Below are positions 46,120 to 56,138 of a DNA stretch of 64,000 nt, in pieces. Below the pieces are notes generated by a model that saw nothing but the letters and a program-made list of their open reading frames with translations, was not told the origin of the DNA and did no database searches. Position 1 is the first letter of the stretch. Each line of letters begins with the position of its first letter. This DNA comes from Ectopseudomonas mendocina (lineage in GTDB: Bacteria; Pseudomonadota; Gammaproteobacteria; Pseudomonadales; Pseudomonadaceae): positions 24,092-88,091 of the forward strand of contig NZ_VRYE01000022.1 in NCBI RefSeq assembly GCF_008041835.1. The letters are read 5' to 3'. A program made the position numbers and the translations under genes.

Positions 46120-47124
46120 ATGGAAAATAACCAACCCATCATCGTCAAGCGGGTCAAGAAGGTCGCGGGCGGGCACCATGGCGGTGCCTGGAAGATTGCC
46201 TTCGCCGACTTCGCAACCGCGATGATGGCGTTCTTTCTGGTGATGTGGCTGATGACATCGGCCACGCCGGAGCAGAAGAAGGCCATTTCCGGTTATTTCC
46301 AGGATCCCATTGGCTTCACCGAAAGCGCCAGCCCCTTCGTCATCGACCTGGGCGGGACGCCGACGCCGGCACCGGAGCGCACGCTCAATCCGGATATCTC
46401 CGAGACCCCCGAGAGCCAGTCGGACGAGACGGGGCTCAGCACCGATCAGATCGAGACCCTGGCCGACAAGATGGAGCAGGAGCGTCTCGAGCTGCTGTTG
46501 CAGGAGTTGCAGAACAAGGTCGAGGACAACCCCGAGTTGCAGCGCTTCAAGGACCAGATCCTGTTCGAGATCACCCAGGATGGCTTGCGCATCCAGATCA
46601 TGGACGCCGAGAACCGGCCGATGTTCGCCCTGGGTAGTGCCAACCTGCAGTCTTATTTCGAAGACATCCTGCTGGCCATGGCCGACACCATTCGAGCGGT
46701 GCCGAACAAGATCAGCATCAGCGGCCATACCGATGCCAAGCCCTTCGCCGGGCGGGGTGATTTCGGCAACTGGGAGCTGTCATCCAACCGCGCCAATGCC
46801 GCTCGGCGGGTGCTGATCGCTGGCGGCTATCCGGACGAGCAGGTGGCGCGGGTGGTCGGATACGCCTCGTCGGCGTTGTTCGACCGAGCGGACCCGTTCA
46901 ATCCCGTCAATCGACGCATCGATATCGTCGTGCTGACCAAGAAAGCGCAGCGTGCGATCGAGGGCGAGCAGGGCGCGAACGGTGACGCGCCTGCGCCAGA
47001 CCAGGTGCCTGCGACTACACCCTCAGATGCCCCGGCAGAGGCATTGCCCGAGGATCAGTTGCGCGAGCGTCTGAATATCTTCGAGGGTGGCGGCAGCCCG
47101 CTCGATCAACTGAACAATCAGTAA
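46120..47124 (+). CDS. motB: Flagellar motor stator protein MotB
   Basis: 334 residues. A basic N-terminus ([14 protein letters not shown]) precedes one membrane helix with the proton-carrying aspartate in [17 protein letters not shown]. The C-terminal OmpA-like peptidoglycan-binding domain has [10 protein letters not shown] and [15 protein letters not shown] plug and linker lie between. The tail is acidic and proline-rich. The stop overlaps the convergent rsgA stop by seven bases (47118-47124). Confidence 0.96.
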   Translation: MENNQPIIVKRVKKVAGGHHGGAWKIAFADFATAMMAFFLVMWLMTSATPEQKKAISGYFQDPIGFTESASPFVIDLGGTPTPAPERTLNPDISETPESQSDETGLSTDQIETLADKMEQERLELLLQELQNKVEDNPELQRFKDQILFEITQDGLRIQIMDAENRPMFALGSANLQSYFEDILLAMADTIRAVPNKISISGHTDAKPFAGRGDFGNWELSSNRANAARRVLIAGGYPDEQVARVVGYASSALFDRADPFNPVNRRIDIVVLTKKAQRAIEGEQGANGDAPAPDQVPATTPSDAPAEALPEDQLRERLNIFEGGGSPLDQLNNQ

Positions 47125-48149
47125 TCGTCCTGCGGCAGGCTGGCGATGATGTGTCGGTAGCTGGCCATGCGCTGAGGTTGTACGCGGCCGTCCTCGAGCG
47201 CCTTGAGCAGTGCGCAGCCTGGCTCGCGGTCATGTTTGCAGTCACGGAAGCGGCAGCGCCCGAGCAACTCGTGAAATTCGATGAAGCCTGCCTCAACGTC
47301 ATCACGGCTGACATGGCCAAGGCCGAATTCGCGAATGCCGGGTGAGTCGATCAACTGGCCGCCACCGGGGAAATGGAATAGCCGTGCGGTGGTGGTGGTG
47401 TGCGTGCCCTTGCCGGTCAGCTCCGACAATGCCCCGACGCGCGTATCGATGCCGGGCAGCAGGCTGTTGACCAAGGATGATTTGCCCACCCCGGACTGGC
47501 CGACGAATACGCTGACGTGGCCGTCCAGGCGCTTCTTCAGCTGCTCCATGCCATCGCCGTGATGGGCCGAGACTTCCAGAAGCGGATATTCCAGCTGACG
47601 ATAAACCTTGAGCAATGCGTCCAGCGCCACCTGGTTCTGCTCGTCGATCAGATCGGCCTTGTTCAGCAGCAGCAGCGGGCGAATGCCGGCATGCTCGGCG
47701 GCCACCAGATAGCGGTCGATCAGATTGGCGTGGGGTTCGGGCAAAGGGGCGAAGACGATGACGATCTGATCGACGTTGGCTGCCACCGGCTTGAGTTGGC
47801 CGCGCATGTCGGGGCGACACAGTTCGCTGTTTCTCGGCAGTTGCGCGACGATCACGCCGTCACCCTGATTGCCGGGGCGCCAGACCACCTGATCACCGGT
47901 GACCAGTGCCGGCAGGTTGGCGCGCAGGTGGCAGCGAAACACCTGGCCGGCCAGCTCGCCCTGCAAACCCTCGATTTCCACCTGTACGCCAAAGTGTGCG
48001 ATCACCAGGCCGGTCTGCTCCGGGCCCAGATCGCCGCCTTCCAAGGCCTCCACGGCACGCGACTCACGTTTGGCGGCGCGGGCGGCGCGTTCGCCCTGAA
48101 TCTTTTCGATACGCCAGCTCTGGCGGCGGTTGAGTTGGCGTTTGGCCAT
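47118..48149 (-). CDS. rsgA: Ribosome small-subunit-dependent GTPase
   Basis: 343 residues from ATG 48149 ([10 protein letters not shown]). The order is that of RsgA: an OB-fold N-domain, a circularly permuted GTPase with LLNKADL (G4) before [17 protein letters not shown] (G1), and a C-terminal zinc site [14 protein letters not shown]. It helps late maturation of the 30S subunit. The 3' end overlaps the motB end. Confidence 0.96.
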   Translation of the reverse strand: MAKRQLNRRQSWRIEKIQGERAARAAKRESRAVEALEGGDLGPEQTGLVIAHFGVQVEIEGLQGELAGQVFRCHLRANLPALVTGDQVVWRPGNQGDGVIVAQLPRNSELCRPDMRGQLKPVAANVDQIVIVFAPLPEPHANLIDRYLVAAEHAGIRPLLLLNKADLIDEQNQVALDALLKVYRQLEYPLLEVSAHHGDGMEQLKKRLDGHVSVFVGQSGVGKSSLVNSLLPGIDTRVGALSELTGKGTHTTTTARLFHFPGGGQLIDSPGIREFGLGHVSRDDVEAGFIEFHELLGRCRFRDCKHDREPGCALLKALEDGRVQPQRMASYRHIIASLPQDDY

Positions 48150-48237
48150 GAAGCATCCGGGGTGGTGGAGTGTTGATCGCCGCGAGTTTAGCATGAGCGC
48201 GAGGCGGTCATTCGGCTGCCCGAAGCGGGGGGCGTCA

Positions 48238-49032
48238 ATGACGACAGGCGGGGAAAGAACGGTGCTGCGGCTGCCTGTGTTGCGCGCGCTCCTGGCGCAA
48301 GGCCTGGCCGCGGCGCTGGTGGTGGTTCTGGTTTATCTGCTGGCGCTGTTGCCCTGGCGCATGTCGCTGTTTTCCGTCGCCCTGTTGCAGGGAGTACTGG
48401 CCGCTGCCATAGGCTGGCGTCTGGGGCTGTCACGCTGGTGGCTTTGGATCAATCTGGCGTTTCTGCCCGCGCTGTTGCTGGCGCAGCGCGCCGAGTTGCC
48501 GGCCTGGCTGTTCCTGCTGGGCTTCGTGCTGCTGTTGCTGGTCAACTGGAACAGTCTGCGTGAGCAGGTTCCGCTGTACTTGAGCGGGCACAAGGCGCAG
48601 AAACGTTTGCAGCAATGCTTGAGTGAGCGGGAGCCGACGCTGCATTTCGTCGATCTTGGTTGTGGTACGGCAGGGACGCTGCTGCAGTTGGCTCGGCAGT
48701 TTCCGCGCGGGCAGTTCGTTGGTGTCGAGACGGCGCCGCTGCTCTTCGTTTTCGCCTGGCTACGCTGCCTGCTGCAGGAGAACTGCAGCATTCGTTATCA
48801 AAGCCTATGGCAGGTCGAGTTGCGTGAGTTCGATGTCGTCTACTGCTTCCTGTCGCCGGTGCCGATGCCGCGACTGTGGGCCAAGGCGCAGGTCGAGATG
48901 CGCGCCAGCAGCTGGCTGATCAGCAACACCTTCGAGATACCGGGGGTGCCGGCTGATCGCAAGCTTGAGATCAACGAAGGGCGGCAAACGGCGCTGTTGC
49001 TCTGGCGCATGAAGGGTGCCGAGATCCGCTAG
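48238..49032 (+). CDS. Membrane-anchored class I SAM methyltransferase-like protein
   Basis: 264 residues from ATG 48238, with a G-rich stretch just upstream; an in-frame ATG at 48193 lacks a site. The first ~105 residues hold three or four hydrophobic helices. The second half has [19 protein letters not shown], motif I of SAM-dependent methyltransferases, then [14 protein letters not shown] and [13 protein letters not shown]. The substrate is unknown; the anchor suggests a membrane or lipid target. It sits between rsgA (divergent) and orn. Confidence 0.7.
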   Translation: MTTGGERTVLRLPVLRALLAQGLAAALVVVLVYLLALLPWRMSLFSVALLQGVLAAAIGWRLGLSRWWLWINLAFLPALLLAQRAELPAWLFLLGFVLLLLVNWNSLREQVPLYLSGHKAQKRLQQCLSEREPTLHFVDLGCGTAGTLLQLARQFPRGQFVGVETAPLLFVFAWLRCLLQENCSIRYQSLWQVELREFDVVYCFLSPVPMPRLWAKAQVEMRASSWLISNTFEIPGVPADRKLEINEGRQTALLLWRMKGAEIR

Positions 49033-49061
49033 ACTGGGTGCCTGAGCCAAGGAGCCTAACC

Positions 49062-49604
49062 ATGCAAAACCCCAATAACCTGATCTGGATCGACCTGGAA
49101 ATGACCGGGCTGGAGCCGGAGCGCGACGTGATCATCGAGATAGCCACCATCGTCACCGACAGCGAGCTGAACGTGCTGGCCGAAGGCCCGGTGATCGCAG
49201 TTCACCAGAGCGACGAAGCGCTGGCCGCTATGGACGAGTGGAACACCCGCACCCATGGCCAGAGCGGCCTGACCCAGCGCGTACGTGAAAGCAAGATCGA
49301 CACGGCGACGGCCGAAGCGCAGACCATCGCCTTCCTCGAGCAGTGGGTGCCCAAGGGCAAGTCGCCGATCTGCGGCAACAGCATCGGCCAGGATCGCCGT
49401 TTTCTCTACAAGTACATGCCCGCGCTGGAAGCTTACTTCCACTATCGCTACCTGGACGTGTCGACGCTGAAGATCCTCGCCGGCATGTGGGCTCCCGAGG
49501 TCAAGGACAGCTTCCAGAAAACCGCCACCCACCAGGCGCTGGATGACATTCGTGAGTCGATTGCCGAGCTGCGCCACTACCGTGAGCATTTCCTCAAGGT
49601 GTAA
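49062..49604 (+). CDS. orn: Oligoribonuclease
   Basis: 180 residues from ATG 49062 with AAGGAG upstream. DEDDh exonuclease motifs: [15 protein letters not shown] (D, E), [12 protein letters not shown] (D) and [11 protein letters not shown] (H, D). Orn degrades di-ribonucleotides, including pGpG from c-di-GMP breakdown, so in Pseudomonas it limits c-di-GMP as well. Confidence 0.97.
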   Translation: MQNPNNLIWIDLEMTGLEPERDVIIEIATIVTDSELNVLAEGPVIAVHQSDEALAAMDEWNTRTHGQSGLTQRVRESKIDTATAEAQTIAFLEQWVPKGKSPICGNSIGQDRRFLYKYMPALEAYFHYRYLDVSTLKILAGMWAPEVKDSFQKTATHQALDDIRESIAELRHYREHFLKV

Positions 49605-49644
49605 ATCAGCCACTCCGGCGCGTCCCGCGTGCCGTGCGAGTAGC

Positions 49645-49704
49645 GTAGCCCGGATGCAATCCGGGGAAACGGGCGGCGCCATTCCCGGATTGCAGTCGGG
49701 CTAC
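49645..49704. repeat. REP-type inverted repeat overlapping the queG stop codon
   Basis: The left arm GTAGCCCGGATGCAATCCGG (49645-49664, continuing gga) is identical to the copy at 28778. The right arm is TCCCGGATTGCAGTCGGGCT (49683-49702, continuing ac). CTA 49701-49703 is the TAG stop of queG read on the minus strand, the same geometry as at waaA. Confidence 0.9.
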
Positions 49705-50765
49705 AGAGCTCCGTGCCGCTCCAGGGCCCACGCCACGTGCTCGCGTACCAGCTCCGACGGGTGTTCGCGGCGCGCCTGTAGCGCCTCCAACACCGGGATG
49801 GTCGAGGGCGCATTGCCGAGGCCGACCGCCAGGTTGCGCAACCAGCGTTCGTAGCCGGCGCGGCGCAACGGCGAGCCTTCAGTGCGGCCGAGAAATTCCT
49901 CTTCCGTCCACAGGAACAACTCGGCCAGGCTGCTGTTGTCCAGGCCGTGGCGCGGCTGGAAGTCGCCCTGTTCGGTGGGCCGGGCGAAGCGATTCCACGG
50001 GCAGACGATCTGGCAGTCATCGCAGCCGAATACCCGGTTACCGATGGGCGCGCGCAGTTCTTCGGGAATCGAGCCCTTCAGCTCGATGGTCAGGTAGGAG
50101 ATACAGCGCCGCGCATCCAGCTGGTAAGGGCCGGCAAAGGCGGCGGTGGGGCAGATATCCATGCACGCGGTGCAGCGCCCGCAATGCTCGCTGGCGTGTG
50201 GGGCATCCACCGGCAGTGGCAGGTCGACGAACAGTTCGCCGAGAAAGAAATAGCTGCCGGCCTTGCGGTTGAGCACCAGGGTGTTCTTGCCGATCCAGCC
50301 GAGACCGGCTTTTTCGGCGATGGCCTTTTCCAGTACCGGTGCACTGTCGACGAAGGCGCGGTAGCCGAACGGGCCGATCTGCTGCTGGATACGTTCGGCC
50401 AATTGTTGCAGGCGTTTGCGGATCAGCTTGTGGTAGTCGCGGCCCAAAGCATAGCGCGACACGTAGGCCTGCTCCGGCTCGCCCAGGCGCTGGGCCATCT
50501 GCGTGTCGCCGGGCAGGTAATCCATGCGCAGCGACACCACGCGCAGGGTGCCGGGCACCAGCTCATCCGGGTGCGAGCGTTTGCTGCCATGGGCGGCCAT
50601 GTAGTCCATTTCGCCCTGGTAGCCGGCCTCCAGCCAGCGTTGCAGGTGCGCTTCGTGCTCGCCCAGGTCGATATCGCTGATGCCAACCTGCTGGAAGCCC
50701 AGCTCGCGCCCCCAGTCCTTGATGGATTGGGCGAGAAGGTCGAGGTCGAGTTGCTGTTCGGACAT
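49701..50765 (-). CDS. queG: Epoxyqueuosine reductase
   Basis: 354 residues from ATG 50765 (MSEQQLDLDLLAQ). The last step of queuosine synthesis: cobalamin- and Fe-S-dependent reduction of epoxyqueuosine in tRNA. Two 4Fe-4S motifs are present: CGRCTACMDICPTAAF and CDDCQIVCPWN. The C-terminal HEAT-like repeat (LRRAGYERWLRNLAVGLGNA) is normal. The stop codon lies in the arm of the REP at 49645-49704. Confidence 0.95.
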   Translation of the reverse strand: MSEQQLDLDLLAQSIKDWGRELGFQQVGISDIDLGEHEAHLQRWLEAGYQGEMDYMAAHGSKRSHPDELVPGTLRVVSLRMDYLPGDTQMAQRLGEPEQAYVSRYALGRDYHKLIRKRLQQLAERIQQQIGPFGYRAFVDSAPVLEKAIAEKAGLGWIGKNTLVLNRKAGSYFFLGELFVDLPLPVDAPHASEHCGRCTACMDICPTAAFAGPYQLDARRCISYLTIELKGSIPEELRAPIGNRVFGCDDCQIVCPWNRFARPTEQGDFQPRHGLDNSSLAELFLWTEEEFLGRTEGSPLRRAGYERWLRNLAVGLGNAPSTIPVLEALQARREHPSELVREHVAWALERHGAL

Positions 50766-50791
50766 GGGCGGGCGCAGGCGATGGACGTGGG

Positions 50792-50797
50792 TATAAT
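50792..50797 (+). promoter_or_regulatory. Candidate -10 box for the nnrD operon
   Basis: A perfect TATAAT about 29 bases before the nnrD ATG, in the 60-base gap between divergent queG and nnrD. No good -35 is visible at 16-18 bases, and TG stands two bases before the box. Confidence 0.45.
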
Positions 50798-50825
50798 TCT
50801 GCCAGACATCCGTGGTGAGCGAGCC

Positions 50826-52325
50826 ATGCATTCATTTTCCGCTTCTTTGCCGTTTAGCCTGCACAGTGCCGCACAGGTGCGTGCGCTGGATGCGCAGTTG
50901 ATTGCAGCCGGTACGTCCGGATTCGCGCTGATGCAGCGCGCCGCCCATGCCGCCTGGCGCGCCCTGCGCCGGCGCTGGCCGGAGGCTGGCGAAATCACCG
51001 TGCTGGCCGGGTGTGGTAACAATGCTGGCGATGGTTATCTGATCGCTGCCCTGGCTCAGCGTGCCGGCTGGCGCGTGCGGGTCTTGGCCGTTGGCGATCC
51101 CTCCGCGTTGAGTGGCGATGCTGCCCAGGCTCGCGCTGAGGCCAGGGATGCCGGGGTGGCGATTCTGCCCTGGAGCGAATGCGCGCCATTGGCTGGTGTC
51201 GTGGTCGATGCCTTGCTCGGCACGGGCCTGACTGGCGATGTGCGTGAGCCTTGTGCCCAGGCGATTCGTCTGCTCAACCAGAGCGGGTTGCCGGTGCTGG
51301 CGGTGGATATTCCGTCTGGCTTGCAGGCCGACACGGGCGCGCGTCTGGGGGTGGCGGTGCGCGCCGACCTGACGGTGACCTTTATCGCGCTCAAGCTCGG
51401 CCTGTTCACGGGCCTCGGCCCGCAGTTGTGCGGCGAGCTACAGTTCGACGATCTACAGGGCGACGCTGAGCTATTGGCACGCGCCCCCAGCGTGGCACAG
51501 CGTCTCGATCCAGCTAACCTGCCGCGTCTGGCCGCACGCTCGCCAGTGGCGCACAAGGGCCAGTTCGGTCACCTGCTGGTAGTTGGGGGTGACCTGGGAA
51601 TGGGCGGCGCTGCGTTGCTGTGCGCCGATAGCGCGCTGCGTGCCGGTGCCGGGTTGGTGTCGCTGGCTACGCGCGCTGAACATGTTGCTGCCGCCCTGGT
51701 GCGCCGACCAGAAATCATGTGTGCTGCGGTAGCCTCGGCCAATCAGTTGCTGAGTCTGGTCGAGCGTGCCGATGTCTGTGTGGTCGGGCCGGGGCTGGGC
51801 CAGGGGGCCTGGAGCCGCAGCCTGTTGTCTGGCGTGGCAGGTGGCGATCAGCCGCAGGTATGGGATGCCGATGCGTTGAATCTGCTTGCGGCTGGGCAGG
51901 TCAGTGCGCCGCGTCATGGCGTGCTGACGCCGCACCCGGGCGAAGCGGCGCGTTTGCTGGGTATCGACACGGCAGTGCTGCAGGCGGATCGACCCGCAGC
52001 GGTGCGGGAATTGGCGCAGCGTTTTGGGCTGGTGGTAGTGCTCAAGGGCGCAGGCAGTCTGGTCGCCGCGCCGGATGGACGTCTGGCGCTGTGTGATCGT
52101 GGCCATCCGGCGATGGCGGGGGCGGGGCTGGGAGATGTGCTGGCCGGCCTGATCGGCGCGCTGCTGGCGCAGGGCATGGCCGCGTATGATGCGGCCTGCC
52201 TGGCCGTCTGGCTGCATGCGCGGGCCGGCGAGGTGCTTGCCGTGCAGGGGCGTGGGCTGGCGGCCGGTGATCTGCCCTGTACCATTCGTCAGTTATTGGA
52301 GGAGGTGTGTCCTTGTACGAAGTGA
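50826..52325 (+). CDS. nnrD: Bifunctional NAD(P)H-hydrate epimerase / ADP-dependent dehydratase
   Basis: 499 residues from ATG 50826 (MHSFSASLPF). The N-terminal YjeF_N epimerase domain (residues 1-~215) has LAGCGNNAGDGYLIAALA. The C-terminal dehydratase domain (from ~225) has GKFG-type HKGQFGHLLVVGGDLGMGGA, then VVLKGAGSL and GAGLGDVLAGLIGALLAQG. It repairs NADHX and NADPHX. First of a long co-directional series; its end overlaps tsaE by 19 bases. Confidence 0.95.
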   Translation: MHSFSASLPFSLHSAAQVRALDAQLIAAGTSGFALMQRAAHAAWRALRRRWPEAGEITVLAGCGNNAGDGYLIAALAQRAGWRVRVLAVGDPSALSGDAAQARAEARDAGVAILPWSECAPLAGVVVDALLGTGLTGDVREPCAQAIRLLNQSGLPVLAVDIPSGLQADTGARLGVAVRADLTVTFIALKLGLFTGLGPQLCGELQFDDLQGDAELLARAPSVAQRLDPANLPRLAARSPVAHKGQFGHLLVVGGDLGMGGAALLCADSALRAGAGLVSLATRAEHVAAALVRRPEIMCAAVASANQLLSLVERADVCVVGPGLGQGAWSRSLLSGVAGGDQPQVWDADALNLLAAGQVSAPRHGVLTPHPGEAARLLGIDTAVLQADRPAAVRELAQRFGLVVVLKGAGSLVAAPDGRLALCDRGHPAMAGAGLGDVLAGLIGALLAQGMAAYDAACLAVWLHARAGEVLAVQGRGLAAGDLPCTIRQLLEEVCPCTK

Positions 52326-52780
52326 GATTCGAGGCGGCTGACGAGGCTGCGATGCTGGCGTTGGGTGCGTCGATTGCCGAGGTCAGTGGAGGTGTCGGCA
52401 CGATTTATCTGCATGGTGATCTGGGGGCCGGCAAGACCACCCTGTCACGCGGTATTCTGCGCGGCCTGGGCCATGTCGGGGCGGTCAAGAGCCCGACCTT
52501 CACCCTGGTCGAGCCCTATGAGATTGGTGGCGTACGCGCCTTCCACTTCGACCTGTATCGCCTGGTCGATCCCGAGGAGCTGGAGTTTCTCGGGATCCGC
52601 GATTACTTCGAAGGCGCCGCTCTGTGCCTGATCGAGTGGCCGCAGCGTGGCGCAGGCGTTTTGCCAAAGCCAGACCTGGACATTACCATTAGCCCCCAGG
52701 CGAGCGGCCGCTCGCTGTTGCTGCAAGGGCATGGGACTCGAGGGGAGGCCTGGTGCAAGGCGCTTGGCAGCCAGCAATGA
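52307..52780 (+). CDS. tsaE: tRNA threonylcarbamoyladenosine synthesis ATPase
   Basis: 157 residues from GTG 52307, or 155 from TTG 52313; GGAGGAGG at 52298-52305 could serve either. The P-loop is LHGDLGAGKTTLSRGIL, followed by KSPTFTLVEPYE and a Walker B-like FHFDLYRL. TsaE drives the TsaBD complex that makes t6A37 in tRNA. It starts inside nnrD. Confidence 0.93.
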   Translation: MSLYEVRFEAADEAAMLALGASIAEVSGGVGTIYLHGDLGAGKTTLSRGILRGLGHVGAVKSPTFTLVEPYEIGGVRAFHFDLYRLVDPEELEFLGIRDYFEGAALCLIEWPQRGAGVLPKPDLDITISPQASGRSLLLQGHGTRGEAWCKALGSQQ

Positions 52781-52802
52781 ATAAGACGCGATGGGGTTGG
52801 TT

Positions 52803-54206
52803 ATGCGCATAGGCGCGCTGGTTACCGCTGTGGGGGTGTTGTTGGCGGCCCTGGCTGCCGAGGTGCTGGCTGCCTCCGATGTGCGTAGCGTGCGTCTGTG
52901 GCGTGCACCGGACAATACCCGCCTGGTCTTCGATCTGTCCGGCCCGGTGCAGCACAGTGTCTTCACGCTGGCGGCCCCTGACCGTATCGTCATCGATGTC
53001 AAGGGCGCCAGGCTGGCCACCAATCTCGAGCAACTCTCGCTCGCCAATACCCCGATCACCGGTGTGCGCTCGGCGCAGCGCAGCGCCGAAGAGTTGCGCG
53101 TGGTCATCGATCTGTCAGCGCCGGTTTCGCCGAAGAGCTTTACCCTGGCGCCCAATCAGCAGTACGGCCATCGCCTGGTTGTCGACCTGTTCGATCAGGG
53201 CAGTGCGCCGACCTCCAGCGTTGCGGCCAGCGCGCCGCCCGTGCCGGTCACGCCGACCCAGCCGCCACCCAAGCTGACGCCTGTGCCCAATGGCAAGCGC
53301 GATATCGTTATCGCCATCGATGCCGGCCATGGTGGCGAAGACCCTGGCGCGCTGTCGCCGGTCAAAGGGCAGTACGAGAAGAACGTGACCTTGGCCATTT
53401 CCAGGGAATTGCAGCGACAGATCAATGCCGAGAAAGGCTTTCGCGGCGAGTTGGTGCGCACGGGGGATTACTTCATTCCACTGCGCAAGCGCACCGAGAT
53501 TGCGCGCAAGAAGGGCGCGGATCTGTTCGTCTCCATTCATGCCGATGCAGCACCGCGCGCTTCGGCCTTCGGTGCGTCGGTCTATGCCTTGTCCGAGCGC
53601 GGAGCAACCTCCGAGACCGCCCGCTGGCTGGCCGATGCCGAGAATCAGTCTGACCTGATCGGCGGTGCCGGCAACGTCAGTCTCGACGACAAGGACAAGA
53701 TGCTCGCTGGCGTGCTGCTGGACCTGTCGATGACGGCGTCGCTGTCATCCAGCCTGAATGTCGGGCAGAAGGTGTTGTCGAACATGGGCAGCATCACCCC
53801 GCTGCACAAGCGTCGCGTCGAACAAGCAGGGTTCATGGTGCTGAAGTCGCCGGATATTCCTTCGATCCTGGTGGAAACCGGGTTCATCTCCAATCCCAAC
53901 GAGGCGAAGAAGCTGCACACTGTCAGTCATCAACAGGCACTGGCGCGCTCCATTACCACCGGGGTCAAGCAGTTCTTCCACGAGAATCCGCCGCCCGGCA
54001 CCTACGTAGCCTGGCTGCGTGACGAAGGCAAGATCGTCGCCGGCCCGCGCGAGCATGTGGTTACGCGCGGCGAAAGCCTGGCGCTGATCGCTCAGCGTTA
54101 TCAGATCAGCCTGGCTGCCCTGCGCAGTGCCAACAAGCTCAATGGCGATGTGATCAAGGTCGGCCAGACATTGCAGATACCGGCCACGTCCCTGGCCGCC
54201 CAGTAG
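52803..54206 (+). CDS. amiB: N-acetylmuramoyl-L-alanine amidase
   Basis: 467 residues from ATG 52803 with a signal peptide ([22 protein letters not shown]). The domains in order are AMIN (about 28-135), a proline-rich linker, Amidase_3 (about 170-395) and one LysM (about 415-463, [16 protein letters not shown]). The zinc site shows [19 protein letters not shown] and [13 protein letters not shown]. It splits septal peptidoglycan for daughter-cell separation and would be activated by EnvC/NlpD-type proteins. The C-terminal LysM is typical of Pseudomonas AmiB. Confidence 0.94.
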   Translation: MRIGALVTAVGVLLAALAAEVLAASDVRSVRLWRAPDNTRLVFDLSGPVQHSVFTLAAPDRIVIDVKGARLATNLEQLSLANTPITGVRSAQRSAEELRVVIDLSAPVSPKSFTLAPNQQYGHRLVVDLFDQGSAPTSSVAASAPPVPVTPTQPPPKLTPVPNGKRDIVIAIDAGHGGEDPGALSPVKGQYEKNVTLAISRELQRQINAEKGFRGELVRTGDYFIPLRKRTEIARKKGADLFVSIHADAAPRASAFGASVYALSERGATSETARWLADAENQSDLIGGAGNVSLDDKDKMLAGVLLDLSMTASLSSSLNVGQKVLSNMGSITPLHKRRVEQAGFMVLKSPDIPSILVETGFISNPNEAKKLHTVSHQQALARSITTGVKQFFHENPPPGTYVAWLRDEGKIVAGPREHVVTRGESLALIAQRYQISLAALRSANKLNGDVIKVGQTLQIPATSLAAQ

Positions 54207-54214
54207 TGAGTGTC

Positions 54215-56083
54215 ATGTCCCGTATTCATTTGCTCAGCCCACGCCTGGCCAACCAGATCGCTGCGGGCGAGGTGGTCGAGCGTCCGGCTTCGGTCGCCAA
54301 GGAGCTGCTGGAAAACAGCCTGGATTCCGGTGCCCGGCGTATCGATGTCGAGGTCGAGCAGGGCGGCATCAAGCTGCTCAAGGTGCGCGACGATGGTTCC
54401 GGCATCGCCGCCGATGACCTGCCGCTGGCTCTGGCGCGCCATGCCACCAGCAAGATTCGCGAGTTGGAAGACCTGGAAGCCGTGCTCAGCATGGGCTTTC
54501 GCGGCGAGGCGCTGGCTTCGATCAGCTCGGTATCGCGCCTGACGCTGACCTCGCGCACAGCCGATGCCGAGCAGGCCTGGCAGGTGGAAACCGAAGGGCG
54601 CGACATGGCGCCACGTGTGCAGCCAGCTGCGCACCCGGTGGGCACCTCGGTGGAGGTGCGAGATCTGTTCTTCAATACCCCGGCACGGCGCAAGTTCCTG
54701 CGCGCCGAGAAAACCGAATTTGATCACCTGCAGGAAGTGATCAAGCGCCTGGCGCTGGCCCGTTTCGATGTCGGCTTTCACCTGCGCCATAACGGCAAGA
54801 CTGTGCTCAGCCTGCACGAGGCGGGTGACGAGATCAGTCGCGCGCGGCGTGTGGCCTCGGTTTGCGGCCCGGCCTTCCTCGAGCAGGCACTGCCGATCGA
54901 GATCGAGCGCGGTGGTCTGCGCTTGTGGGGCTGGGTTGGCTTGCCGACCTTCTCGCGCAGCCAGGCGGACCTGCAGTACTTCTATGTCAACGGTCGCATG
55001 GTCCGCGACAAGCTGGTTGCCCATGCGGTGCGTCAGGCCTATCGCGACGTGCTGTTCAACGGCCGTCACCCGACCTTCGTGCTGTTCCTGGAGATCGATC
55101 CGGCGACGGTGGACGTCAACGTCCACCCGACCAAGCACGAAGTGCGCTTCCGTGACAGTCGCATGGTCCATGACTTCCTCTACGGTACGCTGCATCGAGC
55201 CTTGGCCGATGTACGCCCGGAAGACCAAGTGGCCGCTCCGGCGTCCATCTCCCCCGTGTCGCGTGCAAGCGGCCTGGCCGCCGGAGAATTTGGCCCGCAG
55301 GGCGAAATGGGCCTGGCCGCCAGCGTGCTGGAAACCCCGGTGGCCAATGCGCAGCCGGCCTGGCGTGGTGCAGGTGCCGGTTATCAGCAGCCGGCCGGCA
55401 ACCCCGGCGTACCGGCTGCCGAAGCGCAGGCCGCCTATCGCGAGTATTTCGCCCCGCTGCCTGCTGCGTCCGCAGCGCTGCCGCAGGAACAGGGTGACAT
55501 TCCGCCGCTCGGCTACGCCGTGGCGCAGCTCAAGGGGGTCTACATCCTCGCCGAGAATGCCCAGGGCATGGTTGTGGTGGACATGCACGCCGCGCATGAG
55601 CGCATCACCTACGAGCGCCTGAAGCATGCGATGGCCAGCGAGGGGCTGCGCGGCCAGCCGTTGCTGGTACCGGAGTCCATCGCTCTCAGTCAGCGCGAAG
55701 CCGACTGTGCTGAGGAGCATGGCGAGTGGTTCCAGCGTCTGGGCTTCGAATTGCAGCGCCTGGGAGAGGAGACGCTGGCGATCCGCCAGATTCCGGCGCT
55801 GCTCAAGCAGGCCGAAGCGACCCAATTGGTACGCGACGTACTGGCCGACCTGCTCGAATATGGCACCAGCGACCGCATTCAGGCGCACCTCAACGAACTG
55901 CTGGCGACCATGGCCTGTCATGGTGCGGTACGTGCCAACCGGCGCCTGACCCTTCCCGAGATGAACGCCCTGCTGCGCGATATGGAACAGACCGAGCGCA
56001 GCGGTCAGTGCAACCATGGTCGTCCGACCTGGACGCAACTGAGCATGGATCAGCTCGACAAGCTGTTCATGCGCGGCCAGTAA
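54215..56083 (+). CDS. mutL: DNA mismatch repair protein MutL
   Basis: 622 residues from ATG 54215; the in-frame GTG at 54206 overlaps the amiB stop and adds three residues. The GHKL ATPase domain shows [31 protein letters not shown] and [14 protein letters not shown] long alanine/proline-rich linker (about 345-440) leads to the dimerisation domain, which keeps [12 protein letters not shown], the metal-dependent nickase motif of species without MutH. Confidence 0.96.
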   Translation: MSRIHLLSPRLANQIAAGEVVERPASVAKELLENSLDSGARRIDVEVEQGGIKLLKVRDDGSGIAADDLPLALARHATSKIRELEDLEAVLSMGFRGEALASISSVSRLTLTSRTADAEQAWQVETEGRDMAPRVQPAAHPVGTSVEVRDLFFNTPARRKFLRAEKTEFDHLQEVIKRLALARFDVGFHLRHNGKTVLSLHEAGDEISRARRVASVCGPAFLEQALPIEIERGGLRLWGWVGLPTFSRSQADLQYFYVNGRMVRDKLVAHAVRQAYRDVLFNGRHPTFVLFLEIDPATVDVNVHPTKHEVRFRDSRMVHDFLYGTLHRALADVRPEDQVAAPASISPVSRASGLAAGEFGPQGEMGLAASVLETPVANAQPAWRGAGAGYQQPAGNPGVPAAEAQAAYREYFAPLPAASAALPQEQGDIPPLGYAVAQLKGVYILAENAQGMVVVDMHAAHERITYERLKHAMASEGLRGQPLLVPESIALSQREADCAEEHGEWFQRLGFELQRLGEETLAIRQIPALLKQAEATQLVRDVLADLLEYGTSDRIQAHLNELLATMACHGAVRANRRLTLPEMNALLRDMEQTERSGQCNHGRPTWTQLSMDQLDKLFMRGQ

Positions 56084-56089
56084 TTGATT

Positions 56090-56111
56090 GAAGCCCCGAG
56101 TCAGGGGCTTC
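56090..56111 (+). terminator. Hairpin between mutL and miaA
   Basis: GAAGCCCC (56090-56097) and GGGGCTTC (56104-56111), loop of six, seven bases after the mutL stop. The tail is ccccgttt, a poor T-run, so any termination is probably partial. Confidence 0.5.
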
Positions 56112-56138
56112 CCCGTTTCCGTGTTTCGAGTCGTGCCC

